39,205 bases of DNA. Source: an uncultured Eubacteriales bacterium (GTDB lineage Bacteria > Bacillota > Clostridia > Oscillospirales > Acutalibacteraceae). Location: NCBI GenBank assembly GCA_900316435.1, contig ONCY01000004.1, positions 1 to 39,205 of the forward strand, in the 5' to 3' direction. Under the pieces are notes generated by a model. It was not told the DNA's origin, made no database searches, and was given only the letters and a program-made list of their open reading frames with translations. The position numbers were made by a program, and so were the translations under genes. This document shows, one piece after another, positions 1-8,031 of this stretch (the first letter of the stretch is position 1; every line of letters begins with the position of its first letter).

Positions 1-2295
1 GTTTTTAACAAGCTCCTTGAATCGCTCCTTCTGCTGAACGCCGAAGCGCTGTTCTTCGTCGATGATCGCAAGCCCCAAATCGCGGAACACAACGTCCTTT
101 TGCACAAGGCGGTGAGTGCCTACGACCATGTCGACCTCGCCGCGCTTTAATTTTTCAAGGATCTCTTTTTGCTGCTTGGCGGTTCTGAAGCGCGAGAGCA
201 GCTCAATGCGTACAGGATAGCCCTCAAACCGCTTGCATACGGTCTGGTAGTGCTGCCACGCCAGGATCGTGGTGGGGCAGAGCAGCGCGCACTGCTTGCT
301 GTCGGACACGCATTTGAATGCCGCCCTGAGCGCTACCTCGGTTTTTCCGAAGCCGACGTCGCCGCAAAGCAGTCTGTCCATCGGCGCGGTACGCTCCATA
401 TCGCGCTTTATCTCATAAGCGCAGGTGAGCTGGTCGGGGGTTTCCTCGTACTCGAATTTAGCCTCAAAATCACGCTGCCACTCGTTATCGCGCGAGAACG
501 CGTAGCCCTTTGCCTTCATTCGCGCCGAGTAAAGGGTGATAAGCTCCTTGGCTATGTCCTTTACGGACGACTTTACGCGGGATTTAGCCTTTTGCCAGTC
601 GCCCGAGCCAAGGCGGCTGAGCTTTACGCGGCTGTTTTCTTGAGCGCCTATGTATTTAGCGACCATGTCAAGCTGGGTTACGGGCACATAAAGCACGTCG
701 CCCTTTGCGTAGTCGATTTTTATGTAGTCCTTGGTGATCCCGTGGGTGTCGATTTTCCTGATCCCGCCGAAAACGCCAATTCCGTGAACGCTGTGAACGA
801 CGTAATCGCCCGCGGAAAGCTCGGACAGATTGTAGATTTCCTGCCCTTCCTTTTTGCGCTTGGGCTTTTTTTGCGGGCGGTAAGCCGCCTGTCCGTAGCT
901 TATCAGGAAAAACTTTTCCGAGGGAAGCTCAAAGCCCGCGCTCAAAGCGCCTTCCATTACATAAATCACGCCGCGCTCGGCTTTCGGCAGAACTTTTGTG
1001 AATTCGGCGTTATAGCCGTCTGATTTAAGGCTTTCAACAAGGTTGTTTGCAGCCTTGCCTGTTCCGGCAAGCACAACGCCGCTCGAATCGGGGGTGTTAA
1101 GCCCGCGCAGATCCTCGGTGAGCTGCTTGTAAGAGCCGTTCCACTGGCTGAGCTGCTTTGCCGAAAAGCTGATGACGTCGCTAAGCGGCAGAGGAATGCT
1201 GCCGTGAACAAAGCTTTCCAGCACAATCGTGCCGTGAGCGGCGAAAAACTCCATGCACTCGTTAAAGGTCAACGAGAAGCGGTCGAAGCCGCGCGCCAGA
1301 ACGCCGTCCTTGAAGTACTGGGTGAGCTGCTCGGAATTCTGGTAATCCATAGCCTTGCCGCGGTCGCGCACATTTGAAAACTCGCTCAAAAACAGCAGGC
1401 TGTCACGGCTGATGTAGTCGAGCAGACACTCGGGCTTGTCGTATATTTGGTTTATAAACTTGTCGGCGTTAGCCAAAACCGCGCCCGAGCGCAGCCTTTC
1501 CGCCTCGCCGTAAAGCCGCTCTCTCGCGATCGCGGCGGTTTTTCCGCGCAAAAGCCCTGCCTTGTGAGTGATTTTATCCGCGAGAGCCGCCCTGTCCTCG
1601 ATTATGATTTCCGTTGAGGGCGTAAGGCGTATATTGCCCGCCTTTTTAAAGCGTCGCTGTGTTTCCAAATCAAAGTAGCTCAGGTCGCATATCTCGTCGC
1701 CCCAGAACTCGGCGCGCAGGGGGTACTCGCTGTCGGGCATAAAAAAGTCCAGGATTCCGCCGCGAAGCGAGAACTGGCCGTTGCCGTCGACCGCGTCAAA
1801 CCGCTCATAGCCCAGCAGTGTAAGCGTACGCACCGCCTTTTCAATCGGTATCTCCTTGCCCTCGGCAAGCTCCAGCACCGTGTCGCTCAGCACCCTTTTG
1901 GGGACGGTGAGCTGACACGTCGCGTCGACGCAGGCGATCGCCACGTCGCACTCGCCCTCAATGAGCTTTAACAGCACCTTTAAGCGCTGGTGCTCGTACT
2001 CGTGCGAACGGCTGCTTATTTCCTCAAGAAAGTTGTAGTCGCGCACCGGGTACACAAGCGCCGAAAGCCCCATGCAGCACAAATCGTTGCACAGAGTTTG
2101 AGCCTCGCGCTCATCCGAGGCGATGCACAGCGCCGTCTTTTTCTTGGCGCGGCACAAGGCGTTTATTAAATTTGCCTTTGCGACGGGAAAAAGCCCCGAA
2201 ACGCAAAGTGATTTTCCCGTTTTTGAGTTTTTCAGAAGATTCCGAAAGGCGCTGTTGCGCCCGAAAACCTCGGGAAGGAAATTGGTTTTGTTCAT
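1..2295 (-). CDS. mfd: Transcription-repair coupling factor Mfd (3' end outside window)
   Basis: Mfd is a DNA translocase that removes RNA polymerase stalled at lesions and recruits UvrA. The minus frame from ATG 2295 is open to base 1, giving 765 codons of an expected 1,100-1,200. The N-terminal third has the UvrB-like module, including FDAVDGNGQFSLRGGILDFF. Helicase motif I (LLCGDVGFGKTEVA) lies near residue 645, and the Walker B motif (DEEQRFGV) near residue 744, just before the edge. The C-terminal helicase lobe and UvrA-binding end are missing only because the window stops. It is downstream of pth in the usual glmU-prs-pth-mfd order of Firmicutes. A weak AAGG precedes the start. Confidence 0.95.
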   Translation of the reverse strand, partial: MNKTNFLPEVFGRNSAFRNLLKNSKTGKSLCVSGLFPVAKANLINALCRAKKKTALCIASDEREAQTLCNDLCCMGLSALVYPVRDYNFLEEISSRSHEYEHQRLKVLLKLIEGECDVAIACVDATCQLTVPKRVLSDTVLELAEGKEIPIEKAVRTLTLLGYERFDAVDGNGQFSLRGGILDFFMPDSEYPLRAEFWGDEICDLSYFDLETQRRFKKAGNIRLTPSTEIIIEDRAALADKITHKAGLLRGKTAAIARERLYGEAERLRSGAVLANADKFINQIYDKPECLLDYISRDSLLFLSEFSNVRDRGKAMDYQNSEQLTQYFKDGVLARGFDRFSLTFNECMEFFAAHGTIVLESFVHGSIPLPLSDVISFSAKQLSQWNGSYKQLTEDLRGLNTPDSSGVVLAGTGKAANNLVESLKSDGYNAEFTKVLPKAERGVIYVMEGALSAGFELPSEKFFLISYGQAAYRPQKKPKRKKEGQEIYNLSELSAGDYVVHSVHGIGVFGGIRKIDTHGITKDYIKIDYAKGDVLYVPVTQLDMVAKYIGAQENSRVKLSRLGSGDWQKAKSRVKSSVKDIAKELITLYSARMKAKGYAFSRDNEWQRDFEAKFEYEETPDQLTCAYEIKRDMERTAPMDRLLCGDVGFGKTEVALRAAFKCVSDSKQCALLCPTTILAWQHYQTVCKRFEGYPVRIELLSRFRTAKQQKEILEKLKRGEVDMVVGTHRLVQKDVVFRDLGLAIIDEEQRFGVQQKERFKELVKN

Positions 2296-2321
2296 AAAGT
2301 ACCTTACTGTTTTAGTGTAGT

Positions 2322-2390
2322 GACAGCCCTTGCGGCTGTCAATTTCCCCACAGATAAACTGCGGGGAACGGGCAACCGCAAGGGTTGCCC
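2322..2390. repeat. Three tandem hairpins with complementary outer loops
   Basis: The mfd-pth gap holds three back-to-back inverted repeats. They are GACAGCC/GGCTGTC (2322-2340), CCCCACAG/CTGCGGGG with one mismatch (2346-2366), and GGGCAACC/GGTTGCCC (2370-2390). The first loop, CTTGC, is complementary to the third, GCAAG. The match extends to nine bases: CCCTTGCGG at 2327-2335 against CCGCAAGGG at 2376-2384. The sequence can fold as three hairpins or as one large cruciform. It may be a dispersed palindromic repeat or an mRNA-processing element; no U-tract marks it as a simple terminator. Confidence 0.6.
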
Positions 2391-2403
2391 CTGCGAGTAA
2401 AAC

Positions 2404-2994
2404 CTAATTAAATATATTCATAGCCCTGTCTATTTTGCCGTCGGTGATCAGCTTTACCGCCTCAAACGCGTTTTCAAACATCTTATCAAGCGTTTTGCGC
2501 TCGTCGTCGGTGAATTTTGAAAGCACCCAGTCAGCCAAGTCCCAGTTGGGGTTGGGCTTTGCGCCGATTCCGATTTTTATTCTCGGGAACGCGTCGCTGC
2601 CGCTCAGGTAAATGATGCTGCGCATGCCCTTCTGACCTCCGTCGCTGCCCTTTTGACGTATCCTCATTTTGCCGACGTCAAGCGATACGTCGTCAAAAAT
2701 AACAATGACGTTTTCCGGCTTGATTTTGTAGAAGTTCATCGCCTCAACAACCGCTTGGCCGCTGTTGTTCATGTAAGTGGTAGGCTTCATAAGCAGAGCC
2801 TTTTTGCCGTTTATTTCAGCCTCGCCCACAAAGCTCTTGTATTTTATTTTATTCACCCTTACGCACAGCTTGTCGGCGATGTAATCGAGCGCCAGCCAGC
2901 CGCAGTTGTGCCGCGTGTTTTCATACTTTTTGTCGGGATTGCCCAAGCCGACTATCAGGTACTCGGCAGCGCCCGGCTTATTTCTTCCAAACAT
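2404..2994 (-). CDS. pth: Peptidyl-tRNA hydrolase
   Basis: Pth cleaves the ester bond of peptidyl-tRNA released from stalled ribosomes and recycles tRNA in the cytoplasm. The 196-residue product has the family signatures: LIVGLGNPDKKYENTRHN with the catalytic His near residue 30, LMKPTTYMNNSG, and VIFDDVSLDVGKMRIRQKGS. Length is typical of bacterial Pth. AAAGGGAAA lies just upstream of ATG 2994. It follows prs on the same strand and precedes mfd, the standard Firmicutes order, and is probably cotranscribed with them. Confidence 0.96.
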   Translation of the reverse strand: MFGRNKPGAAEYLIVGLGNPDKKYENTRHNCGWLALDYIADKLCVRVNKIKYKSFVGEAEINGKKALLMKPTTYMNNSGQAVVEAMNFYKIKPENVIVIFDDVSLDVGKMRIRQKGSDGGQKGMRSIIYLSGSDAFPRIKIGIGAKPNPNWDLADWVLSKFTDDERKTLDKMFENAFEAVKLITDGKIDRAMNIFN

Positions 2995-3029
2995 AATTTC
3001 CCTTTCGTGTTATGCGATATAGCCGCAAA

Positions 3030-3052
3030 GGCGGACTTTGCAAAAGTCCGCC
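3030..3052. repeat. Perfect 9-bp hairpin between prs and pth
   Basis: GGCGGACTT and AAGTCCGCC are separated by a five-base loop. The hairpin lies in the prs-pth gap. On the minus strand it is not followed by a clean U-run, so it is more likely a processing or stability element, or a repeat, than a terminator. Confidence 0.5.
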
Positions 3053-3101
3053 TGTAACGCTTCTTTAATTATAAATAATTCCTTACGAAAAACCCGTCGA
3101 A

Positions 3102-4061
3102 TCAGCTGAACGCCGCTGTAAAGGGCTTGTCGTTGTAGATTCTTGCGATAGCCTCCGCAAAAACGGGAGCGGTGGGGAGGATGGTGAACTTGTCGATCAT
3201 CTTCTCCTCGGGAACGGGAATGGTGTCGAGCAGGATAACTTCCTTGATAGCGCTGTTCTTGATCCTCTCAACAGCGGGTCCCGACAGAACCGCGTGGGTA
3301 GCGCAGGCGTAAACCTCGGTAGCGCCGCCCTTTTCAACGATAGCGTTAGCCGCGTTGCAAAGTGTGCCGGCGGTGTCGATCATATCGTCAACAAGGATAA
3401 CCTTTTTGCCCTTGGCGTCGCCGATGATATTCATAACCTCGCAAACGTTTGCCTTGGGTCTGCGCTTGTCAATAATTGCAAGACCTGTGTTGATTTTTGA
3501 AGCGAAGTTTCTTGAACGGGTTACAGAGCCTAAGTCGGGGGAAACAACGATGAAGTCGTCAAAGTTGCCGCCGATTTTTTCCTTCATGTGGTTAGCGAGG
3601 ATGCCCGCGCCGTGAAGGTGGTCAACGGGAATGTTGAAAAAGCCCTGGATCTGGTTTGCGTGCAGGTCCATTGTCAAAACACGGTCGGCGCCCGCGGTAG
3701 TGATGATGTCCGCGCAGAGCTTTGCCGAAATCGGATCTCTCGCTTTAGCCTTTCTGTCCTGACGGGCGTAGCCGAAGTAGGGCATAACGGCGGTAATTCT
3801 TGCTGCGGAAGCGCGTTTCATGGCGTCTATCATGATAAGCATTTCCATCAGGTTGTCGTTGACGGGCGTGCAGGTCGACTGAACGATAAAGCAGTCGCTG
3901 CCGCGAACAGACTCGTGCAGTGAAACGGCGATCTCACCGTCCGAAAAATGAGTGCAGTCGCTTTTGCCGAGCGGAGTGCCCAGACAGCCCGCGATTCCCT
4001 GCGCTACGTCAACGTTAGAGTTGCCCGAGAAGATTTTGATGTCTTTTCCGTGAAAGTTCAT
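3102..4061 (-). CDS. prs: Ribose-phosphate pyrophosphokinase
   Basis: Prs makes PRPP from ribose 5-phosphate and ATP for nucleotide, histidine, tryptophan and NAD synthesis. The 319-residue product has full class I length. Visible motifs are FSGNSNVDVAQGIAG at the N-terminus, FSDGEIAVSLHESVRG, the ATP-binding region MPYFGYARQDRK, DLHANQIQGFF, and the PRPP loop VILVDDMIDTAGT. A strong AAAAGGAG site precedes ATG 4061. It sits between the GlmU-like gene and pth, as in Bacillus. Confidence 0.97.
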   Translation of the reverse strand: MNFHGKDIKIFSGNSNVDVAQGIAGCLGTPLGKSDCTHFSDGEIAVSLHESVRGSDCFIVQSTCTPVNDNLMEMLIMIDAMKRASAARITAVMPYFGYARQDRKAKARDPISAKLCADIITTAGADRVLTMDLHANQIQGFFNIPVDHLHGAGILANHMKEKIGGNFDDFIVVSPDLGSVTRSRNFASKINTGLAIIDKRRPKANVCEVMNIIGDAKGKKVILVDDMIDTAGTLCNAANAIVEKGGATEVYACATHAVLSGPAVERIKNSAIKEVILLDTIPVPEEKMIDKFTILPTAPVFAEAIARIYNDKPFTAAFS

Positions 4062-4118
4062 TGTTGTTCTCCTTTTCCTGTTTCTCTGTAGCTTATATTA
4101 AAATTTTTTATAATGCAA

Positions 4119-4868
4119 TTAGCAGTTATACCCCTTGGCTTTGGCGATTTGGTTGAGCTCTTCAAGCTGTTCAGGGTCGTTTGCCCCGAGCACCGCGTCG
4201 CTGCATTCGGCGGTAAAAGCGCCTACGGTCTTGCCCTCGCTGAGCAAAAGCTCGATAGCGTCGGGAAGGTAGTATTCGCCGGCGGCGTTGTCGGATTTGA
4301 TTTTGTCGAGCACGCCTAAAAGCAGCTGACAGTCAAACCAGTAACCGCCCGAGTTTACCTCGTTTATCTTCAGAGTTTCCTCGTCGGCGTCCTTGTGCTC
4401 AACGATAGCTTTAAGGTTGCCGTTTTCATCGCGGACGATCCTTCCGTAGCCCGTCGCGTCGTCAAGCTTAGCCGAGATAACCGTGGCCGCGCAGCCCGCG
4501 CTTGTGTGCTGCTTAAGCGAATTACCGATGGTAACGCTTGTCATAAACGGCGCGTCGCCGTTTAAAATTACGACGTTGCCGTCGTGCTTTTTCAAAAAGT
4601 CCTTCGCCATCATAACGGCGTGGCCTGTGCCGAGGCGCTCTTTTTGATATACGCTCTCAACAGGGAAATCAAGCGTATCAAGATATTCCTCGATATATTC
4701 CTTATGGTATCCTTTTACAACGCAGATATCGTCGATACCCGACTGCTTAAGGGCAGAAATTACCCACCTGAGCATGGGTTTGCCAAGCACTAAAGACATG
4801 GGCTTTGGCTTGTCGGATTTCATTCGCTTACCCTCGCCGCCTGCCAGAATTATTGCGCAATTACTCAT
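4119..4868 (-). CDS. GlmU-like UTP-sugar-1-phosphate uridylyltransferase, single domain
   Basis: This is a nucleotidyltransferase of the GlmU N-terminal type, which makes UDP-N-acetylglucosamine from GlcNAc-1-phosphate and UTP. Motifs include the nucleotide loop CAIILAGGEGKRMKSDKPKP, LGTGHAVMMAKD, VVILNGDAPFM, ATGYGRIVRDENG and EVNSGGYWFD. The protein is 249 residues against about 450 for bifunctional GlmU. It stops where the left-handed beta-helix acetyltransferase would begin. ATG 4868 is chosen over an upstream in-frame start because GAGGAA lies six bases before it. The gene holds the glmU position upstream of prs. The acetyltransferase step must be done elsewhere, or the substrate differs. 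Confidence 0.85.
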   Translation of the reverse strand: MSNCAIILAGGEGKRMKSDKPKPMSLVLGKPMLRWVISALKQSGIDDICVVKGYHKEYIEEYLDTLDFPVESVYQKERLGTGHAVMMAKDFLKKHDGNVVILNGDAPFMTSVTIGNSLKQHTSAGCAATVISAKLDDATGYGRIVRDENGNLKAIVEHKDADEETLKINEVNSGGYWFDCQLLLGVLDKIKSDNAAGEYYLPDAIELLLSEGKTVGAFTAECSDAVLGANDPEQLEELNQIAKAKGYNC

Positions 4869-4937
4869 GTTATTCCTCACGATTTTCAAAAAATTAAAGC
4901 AAAAATGAGATAAATAGGGCTTTTTATACCCAATCAT

Positions 4938-4965
4938 ATTATCGCATAAAAAATAGAAATTTCAA
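4938..4965 (-). promoter_or_regulatory. Promoter for the glmU-like/prs/pth/mfd operon
   Basis: On the minus strand TTGAAA is followed after 16 bases by GATAAT, which has a TGn extension. It lies about 70 bases upstream of ATG 4868. A TTGACT four bases further out is an alternative -35. The 4869-5189 gap of about 320 bases is AT-rich and otherwise holds only the divergent ppdK promoter and leader. Confidence 0.6.
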
Positions 4966-5099
4966 GTCAATTTTTCAAAAAATACCCTTTTCATAGCAAA
5001 TTAAACGATTTATACAATATTAATAAAATTTGCGTGTGTTTTTTATAAGAAAAAAATTGAAAAAAATTCCAAAAACATGTAGCTATTTTCTTCATTCTT

Positions 5100-5108
5100 T
5101 GGTATAAT
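5100..5108 (+). promoter_or_regulatory. Extended -10 promoter of ppdK
   Basis: TGGTATAAT forms an extended -10 element without a good -35. It would give a leader of about 75 bases before the ribosome site AGGAGG of ppdK. Confidence 0.6.
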
Positions 5109-5189
5109 ATTTGTTAGGCTTAGATATGTCGGCGGGCTTTAACGGTCAGCCACAGCCACTACAAAACTTATTATAGGAGGACTACCACT

Positions 5190-7817
5190 ATGGCAAGAAA
5201 ATGGGTTTACCTTTTCTCAGAAGGTAACGCAAACATGCGTGAGCTCCTCGGCGGTAAGGGCGCTAACCTTGCTGAAATGACCAGCATGGGACTTCCCGTA
5301 CCCCAGGGCTTCACAATTACAACAGAAGCTTGTACTCAGTACTATGAGGACGGCAGAAAGATCAACGACGAGATTCAGGGTCAGATCAACGAGTACATCG
5401 TAAAGATGGAAGAAATCACCGGCAAAAAGTTCGGCGATAAAGAGAACCCCCTGCTCGTATCGGTTCGTTCAGGCGCAAGAGCTTCTATGCCCGGTATGAT
5501 GGATACAATCCTCAACCTCGGTCTTAACGAGACTGTTGTCAACACCATCGCTGAGATGAGCGGCAACCCCCGTTGGGCTTGGGACTGCTACAGAAGATTC
5601 ATCCAGATGTATTCCGACGTAGTTATGGAAGTTGGTAAGAAGTACTTTGAAGAGCTTATCGACCAGATGAAAGAGAAGAAGGGCGTTACTCAGGACGTAG
5701 AGCTTGACGCTGACGACCTTAAAGAGCTTGCTACCCAGTTTAAGGCTGAATACAAGGCTAAGATCGGCGCGGACTTCCCCGACGATCCCAAGGAGCAGCT
5801 GATGGGCGCTGTTATGGCTGTATTCCGTTCATGGGACAACCCCCGTGCAAACGTATACCGCCGCGACAACGATATCCCCTATTCATGGGGTACTGCCGTT
5901 AACGTACAGTCAATGGCATTCGGTAACATGGGCGACGACTGCGGTACAGGCGTTGCGTTCACCCGTGACCCCGCTACAGGCGAGAAGAAGCTGATGGGCG
6001 AGTTCCTTACAAACGCACAGGGCGAGGACGTTGTTGCAGGCGTTCGTACTCCTATGCCTATCGCTCAGATGGCTGAGAAATTCCCCGAGGCTTTCGCACA
6101 GTTCAAGGACGTATGCGCTACCCTCGAAAACCACTATAGAGACATGCAGGACATGGAGTTTACCGTTGAGCACGGCAAGCTTTACATGCTCCAGACCAGA
6201 AACGGTAAGAGAACCGCTCAGGCTGCTCTGAAGATCGCTTGCGACCTCGTTGACGAGGGCATGAGAACAGAGGAAGAGGCTGTTGCGATGATCGATCCCA
6301 GAAACCTCGACACCCTGCTCCATCCCCAGTTCGATACAGCTGCTCTTAAGGCTGCTACTCCTATCGGCAAGGGTCTCGGCGCTTCTCCCGGCGCGGCCTG
6401 CGGTAAGGTCGTGTTCACAGCCGAGGACGCTGAGGCTTGGAACGCAAGAGGCGAGAAGGTTGTTCTCGTTCGTCTTGAGACCTCTCCCGAGGACATCACA
6501 GGTATGAAGGCTTCTCAGGGTATTCTGACCGTTCGCGGCGGTATGACCTCTCACGCTGCCGTTGTTGCGCGCGGTATGGGTACCTGCTGTGTATCAGGCT
6601 GCGGCGACATCGCTATGGACGAGGAGAACAAGAAGTTCACACTCGCAGGCAAAGAGTTCCACGAGGGCGATTACCTCTCAATTGACGGTTCAACCGGTAA
6701 CATCTACGACGGCGCTATCGCTACCAAGGACGCTGAAATCGCAGGCGAGTTCGGCAGAATCATGGCTTGGGCTGACAAGTTCAGAAAGCTTAAGGTTAGA
6801 ACAAACGCCGACACACCCGCCGACGCTAAGAAGGCAAGAGAGCTGGGCGCTGAGGGTATCGGCCTTTGCCGTACCGAGCATATGTTCTTTGAAGAGGACA
6901 GAATTGCTGCGTTCCGTGAGATGATCTGCGCAGATACAGTTGAAGAGAGAGAAGCTGCTCTTGAGAAGATTCTGCCTTATCAGCAGGGCGACTTTAAGGC
7001 TCTTTATGAGGCTCTTGAGGGCTGCCCCGTTACCATCCGTTTCCTTGATCCGCCGCTCCACGAATTCGTTCCCACCGAGGAAGAGGACATTCAGAAGCTG
7101 GCTGACGCACAGGGCAAGAGCGTAGAGGACATCAAGGCTCTCATCGCTTCGCTCCACGAGTTCAACCCCATGATGGGTCACCGCGGCTGCCGTCTGGCTG
7201 TAACATATCCCGAAATCGCTAAGATGCAGACAAAAGCTGTTATCCGCGCTGCTATCGAGGTTCAGAAGGCTCACGCTGACTGGAACGTTAAGCCCGAAAT
7301 CATGATTCCGCTGGTTTGCGAGATCAAAGAGCTTAAGTTCGTTAAGAAGGTTGTTGTTGAGACCGCCGACGCTGAAATCGCCGCTGCAGGCGTTGACCTC
7401 AAGTATGAGGTCGGTACCATGATCGAGATCCCCAGAGCTGCTCTTACAGCTGACGAAATCGCTACAGAGGCTGACTTCTTCTGCTTCGGTACCAACGACC
7501 TTACTCAGATGACCTTCGGCTTCAGCCGTGACGACGCAGGCAAGTTCCTGAACGCTTACTATGATACAAAGATCTTCGAGAACGATCCCTTCGCTAAGCT
7601 TGATCAGACAGGCGTTGGCAAGCTCATGGAGATGGCTCTTAAGCTCGGCAAGCCCGTTAATCCCAACCTCCACGTTGGTATCTGCGGCGAGCACGGCGGC
7701 GATCCCTCATCTGTAGAGTTCTGCCACAAGATCGGTCTTGACTATGTATCATGCTCACCCTTCCGTGTGCCGATTGCAAGACTGGCTGCTGCTCAGGCTG
7801 CTGTTAACGATAAATAA
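5190..7817 (+). CDS. ppdK: Pyruvate, phosphate dikinase
   Basis: PpdK interconverts pyruvate, ATP and phosphate with phosphoenolpyruvate, AMP and pyrophosphate. In many anaerobic Clostridia it takes a major glycolytic or gluconeogenic role. The 875-residue length is typical. Domains in order are the ATP-grasp region (GGKGANLAEMTSMGLPVPQG, then VSVRSGARASMPGMMDTILN), the swivelling phosphohistidine domain with GGMTSHAAVVARGMG, and the PEP/pyruvate-binding barrel with GLCRTEHMFF, MGHRGCRL and the catalytic Cys in HVGICGEHGGDP. ATG 5190 follows a perfect TAGGAGG. Codon use is strongly biased, suggesting high expression. Long antisense ORFs inside it are shadows. Confidence 0.98.
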   Translation: MARKWVYLFSEGNANMRELLGGKGANLAEMTSMGLPVPQGFTITTEACTQYYEDGRKINDEIQGQINEYIVKMEEITGKKFGDKENPLLVSVRSGARASMPGMMDTILNLGLNETVVNTIAEMSGNPRWAWDCYRRFIQMYSDVVMEVGKKYFEELIDQMKEKKGVTQDVELDADDLKELATQFKAEYKAKIGADFPDDPKEQLMGAVMAVFRSWDNPRANVYRRDNDIPYSWGTAVNVQSMAFGNMGDDCGTGVAFTRDPATGEKKLMGEFLTNAQGEDVVAGVRTPMPIAQMAEKFPEAFAQFKDVCATLENHYRDMQDMEFTVEHGKLYMLQTRNGKRTAQAALKIACDLVDEGMRTEEEAVAMIDPRNLDTLLHPQFDTAALKAATPIGKGLGASPGAACGKVVFTAEDAEAWNARGEKVVLVRLETSPEDITGMKASQGILTVRGGMTSHAAVVARGMGTCCVSGCGDIAMDEENKKFTLAGKEFHEGDYLSIDGSTGNIYDGAIATKDAEIAGEFGRIMAWADKFRKLKVRTNADTPADAKKARELGAEGIGLCRTEHMFFEEDRIAAFREMICADTVEEREAALEKILPYQQGDFKALYEALEGCPVTIRFLDPPLHEFVPTEEEDIQKLADAQGKSVEDIKALIASLHEFNPMMGHRGCRLAVTYPEIAKMQTKAVIRAAIEVQKAHADWNVKPEIMIPLVCEIKELKFVKKVVVETADAEIAAAGVDLKYEVGTMIEIPRAALTADEIATEADFFCFGTNDLTQMTFGFSRDDAGKFLNAYYDTKIFENDPFAKLDQTGVGKLMEMALKLGKPVNPNLHVGICGEHGGDPSSVEFCHKIGLDYVSCSPFRVPIARLAAAQAAVNDK

Positions 7818-7825
7818 GCAAGCAA

Positions 7826-7898
7826 CGGCAGCGTGATGCTGCACCCAACGCCGCCTTTGTAAAGCTCGGCTTTATCGGAAGTCACGGCGCAACGGCGG
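7826..7898 (-). repeat. Dispersed structured repeat, copy 1
   Basis: Read on the minus strand, this roughly 75-base block resembles the plus-strand block at 14707-14782. Shared parts are AAAGGCGG, TTGGGTGCAGC and TCACGCTGC, in the same order and spacing. Both copies can form a GCAGC/GCTGC hairpin and start with a CCGCCGTT. It lies just after ppdK and before that gene's terminator. Confidence 0.55.
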
Positions 7899-7927
7899 AC
7901 TTGAAATTGGATAAATTACAAAAAATA

Positions 7928-7959
7928 CTCCGTCTGTCTTTTGACAGGCGGAGTTTTTT
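7928..7959 (+). terminator. Intrinsic terminator of ppdK
   Basis: CTCCGTCTGTC and GACAGGCGGAG pair over 11 bases around a TTTT loop and are followed by six T residues. Confidence 0.9.
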
Positions 7960-8031
7960 GAGTATAGTGTATGTATCAAAAAACAGGGACACATTCAAAT
8001 GGTGTGTCCCTGTTGAGCGTTTTATAAATAT

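Noticed and set aside
169-1023. 284-codon plus-strand frame opposite mfd
   Set aside because: The opposite strand encodes clear Mfd motifs throughout; this is a shadow.
6690-7694. 334-codon open frame on the minus strand opposite ppdK
   Set aside because: It mirrors the biased codon use of ppdK, has no ribosome site and encodes a low-complexity Leu/Ser-rich product.
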